This document shows positions 34,493-43,092 of a stretch of 64,000 nt of DNA, piece after piece. The translations under genes and the position numbers were made by a program. Source of the stretch: Pandoraea vervacti (GTDB lineage: Bacteria; Pseudomonadota; Gammaproteobacteria; Burkholderiales; Burkholderiaceae); assembly GCF_000934605.2 (NCBI RefSeq), contig NZ_CP010897.2, positions 1,612,001-1,676,000 on the forward strand. The letters run 5' to 3'. The notes under the pieces are model-generated. The model was not told the origin of the DNA and did no database searches. It saw nothing but the letters and a program-made list of their open reading frames with translations. Each line of letters begins with the position of its first letter. The first letter of the stretch is position 1.

Positions 34493-34522
34493 AAAAAAAA
34501 CGGTGCCGAAAGATCGGCACCG
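34493..34522 (-). terminator. Intrinsic terminator of the HU gene
   Basis: CGGTGCCGA (34501-34509) pairs perfectly with TCGGCACCG (34514-34522) around AAGA. Eight A at 34493-34500 become the U-tract on the minus strand. It lies 70 bases after the HU stop. Confidence 0.88.
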
Positions 34523-34592
34523 TCTTCAGGTACGGCTTTGAAACCCCGACCGTTCGCGCTGCGTGAAGCTCACCGCAGCACGCCGGTGAGTG

Positions 34593-35048
34593 TTACTGAG
34601 CGGCGTCCTTGACCTTCTTCAGCGGGCGAACCTTCACGCGCACCGAAGCCGGCTTTGCCGGGAACCAACGCTCTTCACCCGTGAACGGGTCCTTGCCGAA
34701 ACGCTTTGCCTTGGCAGCGATTTGTTGCGACGTGACCTTGAACAGGCCATGCAGCGTGAATTCGCCGGCGCCCTTCTTGTGCAGGGAGTTGATGATCGTG
34801 GTTTCGAGCGCGGCGAGCACAGCCTTGACGTCCTTGACGGCGACGGCCGAGGTTTCGGCGATGTGTGCTGCGAGCTGGGTCTTGTTGAGTGCTTCCTTAA
34901 TCGGCGAGACCTTGGCGGCTGCCTTCGGAGCAGCCTTCGGGGCTGCCTTCGGTGCTGCTGCCTTCTTCGCTGCCGGAGCCTTCTTTGCTGCCGGAGCTTT
35001 CTTCGCCACAGGGGCCTTCTTTGCTGCTGCTTTCTTTGCCGTTGCCAT
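34593..35048 (-). CDS. HU-family DNA-binding protein with Ala/Lys/Pro N-terminal tail
   Basis: 151 residues. The first 45-50 are a histone-H1-like tail made of AAKKAP-type repeats (KKAPVAKKAPAAKKAPAAKK), followed by an HU/IHF domain (SPIKEALNKTQLAAHIAE to the beta arm FGKDPFTGEERWFPAK). The protein should bend and compact DNA, with the tail adding non-specific binding. Tailed HU proteins are known in Burkholderiales. ATG 35048 is chosen; the 16-codon longer frame starts inside the leader. A perfect terminator follows. Confidence 0.93.
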   Translation of the reverse strand: MATAKKAAAKKAPVAKKAPAAKKAPAAKKAAAPKAAPKAAPKAAAKVSPIKEALNKTQLAAHIAETSAVAVKDVKAVLAALETTIINSLHKKGAGEFTLHGLFKVTSQQIAAKAKRFGKDPFTGEERWFPAKPASVRVKVRPLKKVKDAAQ

Positions 35049-35440
35049 ATCGATCCAATCGATGAGAATAAGAAAGTGCCGTCGGAGAACGGCCACCCGA
35101 ATGTTACGTCTTGCTGCGCCGACGATTCTACCTAAGAAATCGCTTTATGCGAGTAGTGCGCGCATTATGTTGCGCACTTGCCGCACAAGGCTCTGCGGCG
35201 TTCACGCCGTATTTCGAATCGTTTCGAACGCGACGTGATGACGCCGGGTCGCTGCAACGATTCCGTCCCTTAATTCGAGAGGCGATTACGCGACGCCTTT
35301 GCACGCATTCCTGGCGCGTCCCGGGGCGCATTTTTCGACGCGGATTTTTGCGCGATTCTTGTGCGCATTCTATGCGTCGGTGATGTGTTCTCGCGACGCC
35401 GCAGTGGCATGCCGCGAGATCGCCCACCGCCCGAAAACCC
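35049..35440 (-). promoter_or_regulatory. Promoter region of the HU gene
   Basis: No gene. On the minus strand TAGAAT (35130-35125) is a good -10, implying a leader of about 70 bases; the -35 is not consensus. The remainder up to 35440, downstream of the secreted-protein gene, shows nothing recognisable. Confidence 0.4.
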
Positions 35441-36541
35441 TTAGAAACGCTGCATTTCGCAGGTCTCGCAGCGGCCGTCGCTATTGCACCAGGCGTCGGT
35501 AAGCGTCGAGCCGTCGGCACCGAACGTGATGTCGTGTCTGGCGCCATAGCTGCCCGCGAGTTGGAGGCGATCGCCCGCGAGCGTGCCCTGCACGGTGGTG
35601 TGAACGTTCGGCTCGACGTCGTCGACGCTGCCACTCACTTGCGATCCGTTGAGCGCGAGCGCCATGAGACGTGTCATCGGTTTGCCGAACAAGCCCCACC
35701 ACGGCGGCGCGTTCGTGCACATGCCGCGCCAGCGTCCCGACGGATTCACCAGTCGGGAAGCGCTCGGGGCACTCGTCGGCACGACGGCCCCCGGTGCAAT
35801 CTGTGCCGTGGGTGGAATGGGCGGCGTGACGACTGTGGCGCCGGCAGGAGCCGGGGCGTTGATGGCCGCGACGTCGCGCGCGACCTCCGGCGACTGGGCG
35901 TTGGCCGCACTTGTGGCGTTCACGGCATTGAGCCCGGCCGTGTCGCCGATGGTGCTCGGAAGCGGTGTATCCGCGTTCGGCGCGGCCGTCGCGGCGATGC
36001 TCGCGTTCTGTGCCGCAGCCGCAGGCGGTGCGTAGGTGGTGGTCGCAGCGGCGGGTGCGGCGGGTGCAGCAGGCGCCGGCGCCACGCTGAAGGTGCCGGG
36101 CGCGCCGTCCACGCGCACCATGTCGGCAGGCAGGCCGTCATTGGGCACCGGCGCCAACGCCGCCGCGCACACGTGACACGACATGCGCGAAAGACTGTTG
36201 CGCGTGAGCGGGCGGGTGCCGTACAGACGCTGGCTGCCTTGAGCGCCGTCGCGCAGAATCGTGACGTAAGGCGTGTCGTCGAGCAGGTAATCGATCTTGG
36301 CGCAGGACGGGGCGTCGGTCTGCATCGTGACATCGGCCGAAAATACGCCGCCGAGCGCGCGCGTAGGCAGCACCGACACCGATGCCGAACAGTCGGCAAC
36401 GATCTGTGCGCAGTTACAGGCCGCGACCGGCGCGCGCGACGGCCCCGCGTTCGTCGATTGCGCGTGAGCGTGTCCGGCGAAGCCGAGCATGCCTGCGACG
36501 AGCCAACCCGCCGCCATTCCCAACGTTGTGAAACCCCGCAT
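35441..36541 (-). CDS. Secreted hypothetical protein with N- and C-terminal Cys clusters
   Basis: 366 residues. A signal peptide (about 1-27, ending AHAQ) is followed by a segment with paired cysteines (CNCAQIVADC, then SCHVCAA), an Ala/Pro-rich low-complexity linker of about 120 residues, and a C-terminal domain containing GRWRGMCTNAPPWWG and ending CNSDGRCETCEMQRF. The cysteine pattern suggests disulphides in the periplasm or outside the cell. No family was recognised. ATG 36541 is preceded by GGGAAAA; the frame extends 17 codons further upstream without signal character. Confidence 0.75.
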   Translation of the reverse strand: MRGFTTLGMAAGWLVAGMLGFAGHAHAQSTNAGPSRAPVAACNCAQIVADCSASVSVLPTRALGGVFSADVTMQTDAPSCAKIDYLLDDTPYVTILRDGAQGSQRLYGTRPLTRNSLSRMSCHVCAAALAPVPNDGLPADMVRVDGAPGTFSVAPAPAAPAAPAAATTTYAPPAAAAQNASIAATAAPNADTPLPSTIGDTAGLNAVNATSAANAQSPEVARDVAAINAPAPAGATVVTPPIPPTAQIAPGAVVPTSAPSASRLVNPSGRWRGMCTNAPPWWGLFGKPMTRLMALALNGSQVSGSVDDVEPNVHTTVQGTLAGDRLQLAGSYGARHDITFGADGSTLTDAWCNSDGRCETCEMQRF

Positions 36542-36772
36542 GATGTTTTCCCGAATGTTGCGGCATGTCCTATGCTGCGGATAGTCGATCAAAAGGCATC
36601 GGCTGACAAGAGCCGAAAACCGTGAATATCAAGGGAGAACGGGCCCTTTTCAAGGGATGCCGACACGATGGCGAGTCACAGGATGTCACGCAAAATTCGG
36701 ATTCCTCTCGTATCCCGGCATCGATAGTGCGGTCTACACTTCACAGATACGTCTCTTTATCTGGAGCCATGC

Positions 36773-38155
36773 ATGCCTGTCGACCGCACACGTGACCCTG
36801 GTTCTTCCGATGCAAAGACGGTCTCTCCGTCCTCTCGTCGTCCTCCGGCTTCTTCCGCTTCCCTCGCTTTTTCGTCTTCCCCACGGCCTGTTGCAACGCC
36901 GTCTGCGAATCGCGTACTTGCGATGCTGGCGACGCTTTTTTTCGCGATGGGGCTCATTACGTCGCTCAACGACATTCTGGTGCCTCACTTCAAGGCCGCC
37001 TTCGACCTGACGTATCGCGATGCGGCGCTCATTCAGTCGAGTTTCTTCGCCGCGTACTTCGTCGTGTCGTATCCGGCAGGGCAGTACACCGCCCGGGTCG
37101 GCTTCCGGCGCGCACTGGCGAGTTCGCTCTGGCTCGCCGGACTCGGCTGCGCGTTGTTCTTCCCGGCAGCCGCCCTGGTGTCCTACCCGTGCTTTCTTGC
37201 CGCTCTTTTCGTGCTCGCGAGCGGCGTCACATTGTTGCAGGTCGCAGTGAACGCCTATGTCGAGACGCTCGGCTCGCGAGGGGCGGCAGCCAGTCGCCTC
37301 ACCCTCGTGCAGGCATTCAACTCGCTGGGCACGACCGTCGGCCCGCCGCTCGCCGCGCTCTGGATCCTCGCGCCGCAGGTGAGTGGCGTGGCGGCGGGTG
37401 GCGCGCACCCGGTCGATTCCGTGCGCGCTCCCTACGGGCTGCTCGCCGTCGTGCTGCTGCTCGGCGGCGTTGTCCTGTGGCGTCTGACGCTGCCGGAGCC
37501 GGGCGGGAGCGACACATCGCCGCCGGGTGTGCTCGGCAACGTTCGCAGCCTGTTGGCGCACCGTCCCTTGCGTTACGGCATCGTGGCGCTATTTCTTTAT
37601 GTCGGCGCGGAAGTGAGTATCGGAAGTTTCCTGATCGTCTATCTGACGCAAACGCCGACGGGCATTGCCGACCACGCGCACGCGAGCCGTTATCTGGCAC
37701 TGTACTGGGGCGGGGCGATGGTGGGGCGATTCGTCGGCGCGTGGCTGCTGCGAAAGGTGTCGCCCGGGCGAATGCTCAGCCTTTGCGCGCTCTACAACCT
37801 CATGTTGATACTGGTGTCGCTGGTGCTGCCGGCATCTTTCGCCATGTGGCTGTTGCTGGCTTGCGGCCTGGGCAACGCGATCATGTTTCCGACGATTTTC
37901 TCGTTGTCCGTGGGTGGGCTGGGCGCGCGGGTAAGCGAAGGCGGCGGACTGATCTGCATGGCGATCGTCGGGGGCGCGGTGCTGCCTTATCTGCAAGGGG
38001 CGCTGGCGGATGGGGTCGGGATCGTGCTGTCGTTTCTGGTGCCGGCGCTCGCCTATTGTTATATCGCGGGCTTTGGCGCATGGTGCGCGCGCACCATGCC
38101 GGTGTCCGACGCTGGCTCCGGTGCGACGCGCGCCTGCGGCGAGACGTCCACTTGA
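36773..38155 (+). CDS. FucP/GluP-type sugar MFS transporter
   Basis: 460-residue major facilitator protein with 12 predicted helices after a Ser/Pro-rich N-terminal tail of about 45 residues. Family hallmarks are MGLITSLNDILVPHFK in the first helix region and QSSFFAAYFVVSYPAGQ in the second, as in the L-fucose:H+ symporter and glucose/galactose permeases. The substrate is probably a hexose or deoxyhexose. It stands alone with no sugar kinase or regulator beside it. Confidence 0.88.
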   Translation: MPVDRTRDPGSSDAKTVSPSSRRPPASSASLAFSSSPRPVATPSANRVLAMLATLFFAMGLITSLNDILVPHFKAAFDLTYRDAALIQSSFFAAYFVVSYPAGQYTARVGFRRALASSLWLAGLGCALFFPAAALVSYPCFLAALFVLASGVTLLQVAVNAYVETLGSRGAAASRLTLVQAFNSLGTTVGPPLAALWILAPQVSGVAAGGAHPVDSVRAPYGLLAVVLLLGGVVLWRLTLPEPGGSDTSPPGVLGNVRSLLAHRPLRYGIVALFLYVGAEVSIGSFLIVYLTQTPTGIADHAHASRYLALYWGGAMVGRFVGAWLLRKVSPGRMLSLCALYNLMLILVSLVLPASFAMWLLLACGLGNAIMFPTIFSLSVGGLGARVSEGGGLICMAIVGGAVLPYLQGALADGVGIVLSFLVPALAYCYIAGFGAWCARTMPVSDAGSGATRACGETST

Positions 38156-38299
38156 GATCAGCCTGGATTGCCGAACGTATAGCGCCCGAAGATGAACAGC
38201 ACGATTTCTCGGTTCTGCCCTCTGGACAGGCGCTGATTGACCGAAGCGGCTGCGCGTCAAAGAAGTCCTTTGGCGTCAACGACATACTGCGGATATCGA

Positions 38300-38669
38300 C
38301 GCGTTATTCACCGGGTTGTGAACATTTTCTGTGGATAACACACCCTTCTGGGTTCACATCCTGCCTTTGCCGCGTTCGGTTGAGTTCTGCGCCTGACCGA
38401 CACGGACGACGGTCGCCATCATGGCGCAGCAAATGCGCTCGATATTTTTTCTCCTTCCGATCAAGCACTTGCGATAGCTATCCGCGAGTTGTCCACCGGC
38501 TTGCAAACAGATTCTGTGGATAACGAAGTGCCCTGCAAACCCGCGCCACGCCTCGTTTTGCAGCACGTGGCCCAACTTTCGCGCGCGGAAAATCTTCCTT
38601 GTCGGATCAGGCACTTGCGATGCTTTTCCGCAAGTTATCAACGGGCTTGTGAACAAAAAATGTGGATAA
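38300..38669 (+). repeat. Three 39-bp repeats, each with a consensus DnaA box
   Basis: Repeat 1 is 38300-38338, repeat 2 is 38485-38523, repeat 3 is 38631-38669. Each ends in TGTGGATAA (the reverse complement of TTATCCACA) at 38330-38338, 38515-38523 and 38661-38669. Each also carries a degenerate opposite box near its start (TTATTCACC, TTGTCCACC, TTATCAACG). Repeats 1 and 2 match at 31 of 39 positions. Repeats 2 and 3 share a further 26 bp upstream containing CACTTGCGAT. Three perfect 9-mers in 340 bp is far above chance; a role in DnaA binding is inference. Confidence 0.8.
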
Positions 38670-38681
38670 GCCGTTGATTTC

Positions 38682-38703
38682 TATAATCTCAATATATGAG
38701 ATT
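38682..38703 (+). promoter_or_regulatory. TATAAT and inverted repeat before mhpFE-like genes
   Basis: A perfect -10 TATAAT (38682-38687) overlaps the palindrome AATCTCA-ATATA-TGAGATT (38685-38703). The arrangement suggests a promoter for the acetaldehyde dehydrogenase/aldolase pair covered by a repressor; the IclR gene at 40979-41773 is one candidate regulator. No consensus -35 is seen. Confidence 0.5.
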
Positions 38704-38785
38704 AATGTTTACATGTTGACATTGTCGATGCGGCGGAATTACGATGCGCTTCATACCGGTGGACGGATACGTTCAGGAGACGACA

Positions 38786-39730
38786 GTGACGGAACGACGC
38801 AAACAGAAAGTGGCGATCATTGGCTCGGGCAACATTGGCACCGACCTGATGATCAAGGTGATGCGCAACAGTGAGCATCTGGAAATGGGCGCGATGGTCG
38901 GTATCGACCCGGCCTCGGACGGTCTGGCGCGTGCGCAGCGCCTGGGCGTGCCGGTGACGGCCGGCGGCATCGACGGCTTGCTGGCCATGCCGGGCTTCGA
39001 AGACATCCGCATCGCCTTCGACGCGACGTCGGCAAAAGCCCATGCGCATCACAACGAGTTGCTGCAAGCCCGGGGCGTGCAGGTGATCGATCTGACGCCA
39101 GCGGCCATTGGCCCGTACGTGATTCCGTCGATCAATCTCGACGCGCATCTCGACGCGCGCAACATCAACATGGTGACGTGTGGCGGTCAGGCGACGATTC
39201 CGATGGTCGCGGCCATTTCGCAAGTGGCCAAGGTGCATTACGCGGAAATCGTCGCGTCGATTTCCAGCAAGTCGGCAGGCCCCGGCACGCGCGCCAACAT
39301 CGACGAATTCACTGAAACGACGTCCAAGGCCATTGAAGTGCTGGGCGGCGCGTCGCGTGGCAAGGCGATCATCGTGCTCAATCCGGCCGAGCCGCCGCTC
39401 ATCATGCGCGACACGGTGTTCGTGCTCTCCGAGCCGGGCGATCAGGCCGCCATCGAAGCCAGCATTCAGGCGATGGTCGACAAGGTGCACGCGTACGTGC
39501 CGGGCTACCGCCTCAAGCAGAAGGTGCAGTTCGAGCTGTTCGACGCATCGCGTCCGCTCAACGTGCCGGGACTGGGCAAGCTCACGGGTCTGAAGACCTC
39601 GGTATTCCTCGAAGTGGAAGGCGCCGCGCACTACCTGCCGGCCTACGCGGGCAATCTCGACATCATGACCAGCGCCGCGCTGGCCTGTGCCGATCGCATC
39701 GCCGCCACCCGCCTGGCGCTCGCGGCCTGA
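38786..39730 (+). CDS. mhpF: Acetaldehyde dehydrogenase (acylating)
   Basis: 314-residue NAD/CoA-dependent enzyme that converts acetaldehyde to acetyl-CoA. Rossmann motif GSGNIGTDL is near residues 13-21, and the catalytic cysteine lies in MVTCGGQATIPM. It forms a channelling complex with the aldolase encoded 34 bases downstream and acts at the end of aromatic meta-cleavage pathways. The GTG start at 38786 follows CAGGAGA at normal distance, and gives the family length. Names bphJ, dmpF or mhpF apply to the same family. Confidence 0.95.
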   Translation: MTERRKQKVAIIGSGNIGTDLMIKVMRNSEHLEMGAMVGIDPASDGLARAQRLGVPVTAGGIDGLLAMPGFEDIRIAFDATSAKAHAHHNELLQARGVQVIDLTPAAIGPYVIPSINLDAHLDARNINMVTCGGQATIPMVAAISQVAKVHYAEIVASISSKSAGPGTRANIDEFTETTSKAIEVLGGASRGKAIIVLNPAEPPLIMRDTVFVLSEPGDQAAIEASIQAMVDKVHAYVPGYRLKQKVQFELFDASRPLNVPGLGKLTGLKTSVFLEVEGAAHYLPAYAGNLDIMTSAALACADRIAATRLALAA

Positions 39731-39764
39731 ACGTCGCACGCGCTAACAGGAGACACACCTCATC

Positions 39765-40784
39765 ATGACCCAGAAAAAGCTCTATATCTCCGACGTGACG
39801 CTGCGCGACGGCAGCCACGCGATTCGTCACCAGTACAGCATCGCCAACGTGAAGGCGATTGCTGCGGCGCTCGACAAGGCGAAGGTCGATTCCATCGAAG
39901 TGGCGCACGGCGACGGCCTTGCCGGTTCGAGCTTCAACTACGGCTTTGGCGCACACACCGATCTGGAATGGATCGCCGCCGTCGCCGAGACCGTCACCCA
40001 TGCGAAGGTCGCCACGCTGCTGCTGCCGGGCGTCGGCACGGTGCACGACCTGCGCGCGGCCTATGACGCCGGTGCGCGCGTGGTGCGCATTGCCACGCAT
40101 TGCACGGAAGCCGATGTCTCCCATCAGCACATTGCCTATGCCCGCGAACTCGGCATGGACACGGTGGGCTTCCTGATGATGAGTCACATGACCACGCCGC
40201 AGCATCTGGCCGAGCAGGCCAAGCTGATGGAATCGTACGGCGCGGAGTGCATCTACGTGGTCGATTCCGGCGGTGCGCTGGGCATGAACGATGTGCGCGA
40301 CCGTTTCCGTGCATTCAAGGACGTGCTCAAGCCCGAGACCCTGACCGGCATGCATGCGCACCACAACCTGAGCCTCGGCGTGGCGAACTCGATCGTCGCT
40401 GTGGAAGAGGGCTGCGATCGTATCGACGCAAGTCTGGCCGGCATGGGCGCCGGCGCGGGGAACGCCCCTCTGGAAGTGTTCATCGCAGCCGCGTCGCGTC
40501 TGGGCTGGAACCACGGCTGCGATCTGTACACGCTCATGGATGCGGCCGACGACATCGTGCGCCCGTTGCAGGACCGCGCCGTGCGTGTGGACCGTGAAAC
40601 GCTGGCGCTTGGCTATGCAGGTGTGTATTCGAGCTTCCTGCGTCATGCGGAAGCAGCGGCCGCGCGCTACGAACTGAAGACCGTGGACATTCTGGTCGAA
40701 CTGGGCCAGCGTCGCATGGTGGGCGGTCAGGAGGACATGATCGTCGACGTCGCGCTCGACTTGCTCAAGCGTCGCGCAGCCTGA
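39765..40784 (+). CDS. mhpE: 4-hydroxy-2-oxovalerate aldolase
   Basis: 339-residue class-II, divalent-metal aldolase (DmpG/BphI/MhpE) splitting 4-hydroxy-2-oxovalerate into pyruvate and acetaldehyde, which is passed to the partner dehydrogenase. TIM-barrel start SDVTLRDGSHA holds the metal-binding Asp; the metal-site histidines lie in GMHAHHNLSLG. The C-terminal communication domain ends MVGGQEDMIVDVALDLLKRR. A strong terminator follows. The pathway's ring-cleavage, hydrolase and hydratase genes are not next to it. Confidence 0.96.
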   Translation: MTQKKLYISDVTLRDGSHAIRHQYSIANVKAIAAALDKAKVDSIEVAHGDGLAGSSFNYGFGAHTDLEWIAAVAETVTHAKVATLLLPGVGTVHDLRAAYDAGARVVRIATHCTEADVSHQHIAYARELGMDTVGFLMMSHMTTPQHLAEQAKLMESYGAECIYVVDSGGALGMNDVRDRFRAFKDVLKPETLTGMHAHHNLSLGVANSIVAVEEGCDRIDASLAGMGAGAGNAPLEVFIAAASRLGWNHGCDLYTLMDAADDIVRPLQDRAVRVDRETLALGYAGVYSSFLRHAEAAAARYELKTVDILVELGQRRMVGGQEDMIVDVALDLLKRRAA

Positions 40785-40937
40785 TCGAAGGGCAGGAGGA
40801 CGCACGACAAAACGTTGTGCGATGGCGTCGCTTCGTTGCACTGGTGCGAAGCGTCGCCCGTGGGCTTCGGGCCCATCCGGATGTCACCCAAGGCGTCACC
40901 CAGCGTCATATTTAGCAAGTGGCCTCTCCGTGCCGAT

Positions 40938-40969
40938 GCCGGCCCTCGTCAGACGGGCCGGCTTTTTTT
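40938..40969 (+). terminator. Intrinsic terminator after the aldolase gene
   Basis: GCCGGCCC (40938-40945) pairs with GGGCCGGC (40955-40962), followed by seven T (40963-40969). It ends the dehydrogenase/aldolase transcript just before the convergent IclR gene. Confidence 0.88.
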
Positions 40970-40978
40970 ATTGCTTCT

Positions 40979-41773
40979 TTATCCGCGCAGGTTGCCCGAC
41001 CAGCCGAGTTGACGGCTGATCTGCGCCGCTGCGTGTTTCACGCTCGGCACGAGTTCCTGCATGCGCTCGCGGCTCATGTACTTGGTCGTGCTCGACACGC
41101 TGATGGCGGCGACGATGCGCTGACTCGCGTCATAGATAGGGGCGGCCACGCAACGAATCTGCGGCGTGTCGTCCTCCAGATCCAGCGCATAGCCGTGGCG
41201 CGCGTAGTCGTGCATGCGGGAGAGCCAGGCATCGGCATCGACGGAATGCGACGTCGTCTGCGATTGATAGTGCTCAAGCTGCGCGCGCCATTGCGCCTCG
41301 TCCTGATCGAGCAGCAGGGCTTTGCCCACGCCCGTCACGCAGATCGGCTTGCGCCCGCCAATGCGCGAGCTGATCTCGATCGCGCGTTGACCGGGGAGCT
41401 TATCCAGATACATCACTTCCCAGCCGTCGGCGATCGCCAGATGCACGGTGTCCTGCGTTTCGCTGGCGAGCGCCTCCAGTGTCGGGCGCGCCACGCGCGG
41501 CAGGTCAATCTGACGATACGCGAGAAAGCCGAGTTCGATGAGCTTGTTGCCGAGCCGATAGCCGCGACGCGGCTCGAAGCGCAGGTAGCCCGCGTGCACG
41601 AGCGCCGACGCAATGCGGTGCGTGGTCGACGGTGTGATGCCCGTGTGTGCGGATAGTGCGGGCACGGTATCGATACCGGCCGCCACCGCTTCCACGATAT
41701 CGAGTCCTCGGAAAAGTGTCTGGCTGGCGAGGGTGCGCGGGCGTTCGGCGTCAGGGGCCGTCGTCTTGACCAT
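40979..41773 (-). CDS. IclR-family transcriptional regulator
   Basis: 264 residues: an N-terminal winged helix (LFRGLDIVEAVAAG, TPSTTHRIASALVHAGYL) and a C-terminal IclR effector-binding domain (VTGVGKALL, IRCVAAPIYD). ATG 41773 shares one base with the TGA of the upstream PilZ gene, which fixes the start and shows translational coupling. It converges on the aldolase gene, so regulation of that pathway is possible but not shown. Confidence 0.92.
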   Translation of the reverse strand: MVKTTAPDAERPRTLASQTLFRGLDIVEAVAAGIDTVPALSAHTGITPSTTHRIASALVHAGYLRFEPRRGYRLGNKLIELGFLAYRQIDLPRVARPTLEALASETQDTVHLAIADGWEVMYLDKLPGQRAIEISSRIGGRKPICVTGVGKALLLDQDEAQWRAQLEHYQSQTTSHSVDADAWLSRMHDYARHGYALDLEDDTPQIRCVAAPIYDASQRIVAAISVSSTTKYMSRERMQELVPSVKHAAAQISRQLGWSGNLRG

Positions 41774-42768
41774 CAGGCGCTCCCGAGCGCGAGCAGGCGC
41801 TCGTAGACATAGCACTTGAGGGCGACGTAATGCGATGGTTCGGGGGCCGATAGTTCGATGCCGTGCAGATGTCCGTCCTCGCCTTGCTGCACGCCGCGAA
41901 TCGTGCCGGCGGTGTCGATCGGCATGTCGATGTCGCCCACGCGCACACGGAAGGCCAGCTGCACGGTCTCGCCCGGCGCACCCAGTGGCGTGTCCGCGAG
42001 CAGCGACACGCCTTCGGCGCTGATGTCCTGCAACAAGGCCAGATGACGCGGGGGCGCCGTTGTGTTGGCACTGGCACCGGCATCCGCGGTGCCCACCGAG
42101 ACCACGAGCCTGGCGGGCACGCGCTGGGAGCGACGCAGCACCTTGCGACGGATCTGTGCCGGCGCCGAGAGGACGACGTAATCGAATGGCAGGCGCTCGA
42201 CGCGCTCGACCGTGCAGACGAAGTGATAGATGTCTTCGCCCGAGAACGTCCAGAGTTCGAGCCGTTCGCTCGCTTGCAGGGTAGGGGGCGCGGCGCGCCC
42301 GCTGGGCGCCGTGACAAACAGCATCTGATTCGGTGCATGACCGATGACGCGGGTGCGCACGCGCTGCGAACCCGCGCCGGGCGGTAGTTGAATTTGCAGC
42401 CAGTCGCCAGGACGCAGATTGAGGTCTGTGAGTCCATACTGCGCCGACGTAGCCGCAGCGCCCCCTGCGGTCTGGGGAGCCGAGTCAGTGGGGGCTTGCG
42501 TCGCGACGTTGACGTCTGCCAACGCCGTCTCGTTCTCACCGAGCGTAGCCACGCGATGGGGCACGAATGCGGTGAACAGCCAGTCGCGTCCCGCCTGTGT
42601 CGGCACGATGTCGCCAGCGGCCAGCAGCGGCTCGCCGTTACGGTCGACGATGGCCCAGGGCAGGGCTCCGCCCAACGGAATCTCCTCGGGGGTCAGGGCG
42701 ACGAGCGGGAGGCCCGGTGCGAGCGCGGGCGTCGCGACGGGCGGTTGAGCAGATGTGTTGGTAGACAT
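41773..42768 (-). CDS. YcgR-like c-di-GMP-binding PilZ protein
   Basis: 331 residues with a YcgR N-terminal domain (about 115-200: NLRPGDWLQIQLP) and a PilZ domain (about 205-325). The c-di-GMP signature is complete: R212-x3-R216 (RRSQR) and D248-x-S250-x2-G253 (DISAEG). YcgR proteins slow flagellar rotation when c-di-GMP is high. The first 110 residues are a poorly conserved extension containing a flagellar-brake-unlike segment (VDRNGEPLLAAGDIVP). Coupling to an IclR regulator gene is unusual. Confidence 0.87.
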   Translation of the reverse strand: MSTNTSAQPPVATPALAPGLPLVALTPEEIPLGGALPWAIVDRNGEPLLAAGDIVPTQAGRDWLFTAFVPHRVATLGENETALADVNVATQAPTDSAPQTAGGAAATSAQYGLTDLNLRPGDWLQIQLPPGAGSQRVRTRVIGHAPNQMLFVTAPSGRAAPPTLQASERLELWTFSGEDIYHFVCTVERVERLPFDYVVLSAPAQIRRKVLRRSQRVPARLVVSVGTADAGASANTTAPPRHLALLQDISAEGVSLLADTPLGAPGETVQLAFRVRVGDIDMPIDTAGTIRGVQQGEDGHLHGIELSAPEPSHYVALKCYVYERLLALGSA

Positions 42769-43092
42769 AACGATTGAGCGAAGTGGGCGCTCGCCGGAGC
42801 GCCTGAGACGACCGTAGACGTCAGATGTGGCGAAAGTCTACCGCGACGCATCGGCACTTGGCGAGAGGGGACGCGATTCCGCAGGGCCAATATTGCGCGC
42901 CAGCGTCTGCACAAGCTGCGTAAGTGGGCACTCGCTGGGGTGACGCGGGCGAGGGAAGACGCACACGCGTCGATGCCTGCGCACAGCGGATTGGGCGCGT
43001 GTCCGTCCTGAAGGACGCCGCGCGTTCGATGTCATCTCCCTATAGTCGACGGTTTGCCGGCGGGCCCGGCGACGTTCTGGCGGGAGGATGCG
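42769..43092. other. Divergent spacer
   Basis: Between the PilZ gene and the unrecognised 589-residue gene. No gene and no clear promoter hexamers or repeats were seen. Confidence 0.3.

Larger units (their letters stand above)
38156..38785. other. Long non-coding region with DnaA-box repeats
   Basis: About 630 bases without a credible gene between the sugar transporter and the acetaldehyde dehydrogenase gene. It contains three 39-bp repeats each ending in a perfect DnaA box, and an AT-rich block near 38670-38725 with TATAAT and a perfect inverted repeat (both listed separately). Confidence 0.6.

Noticed and set aside
38156..38785. Chromosomal oriC
   Set aside because: Three DnaA boxes are present but dnaA, dnaN, gyrB, rpmH and parAB are not nearby, so a main origin is unlikely.
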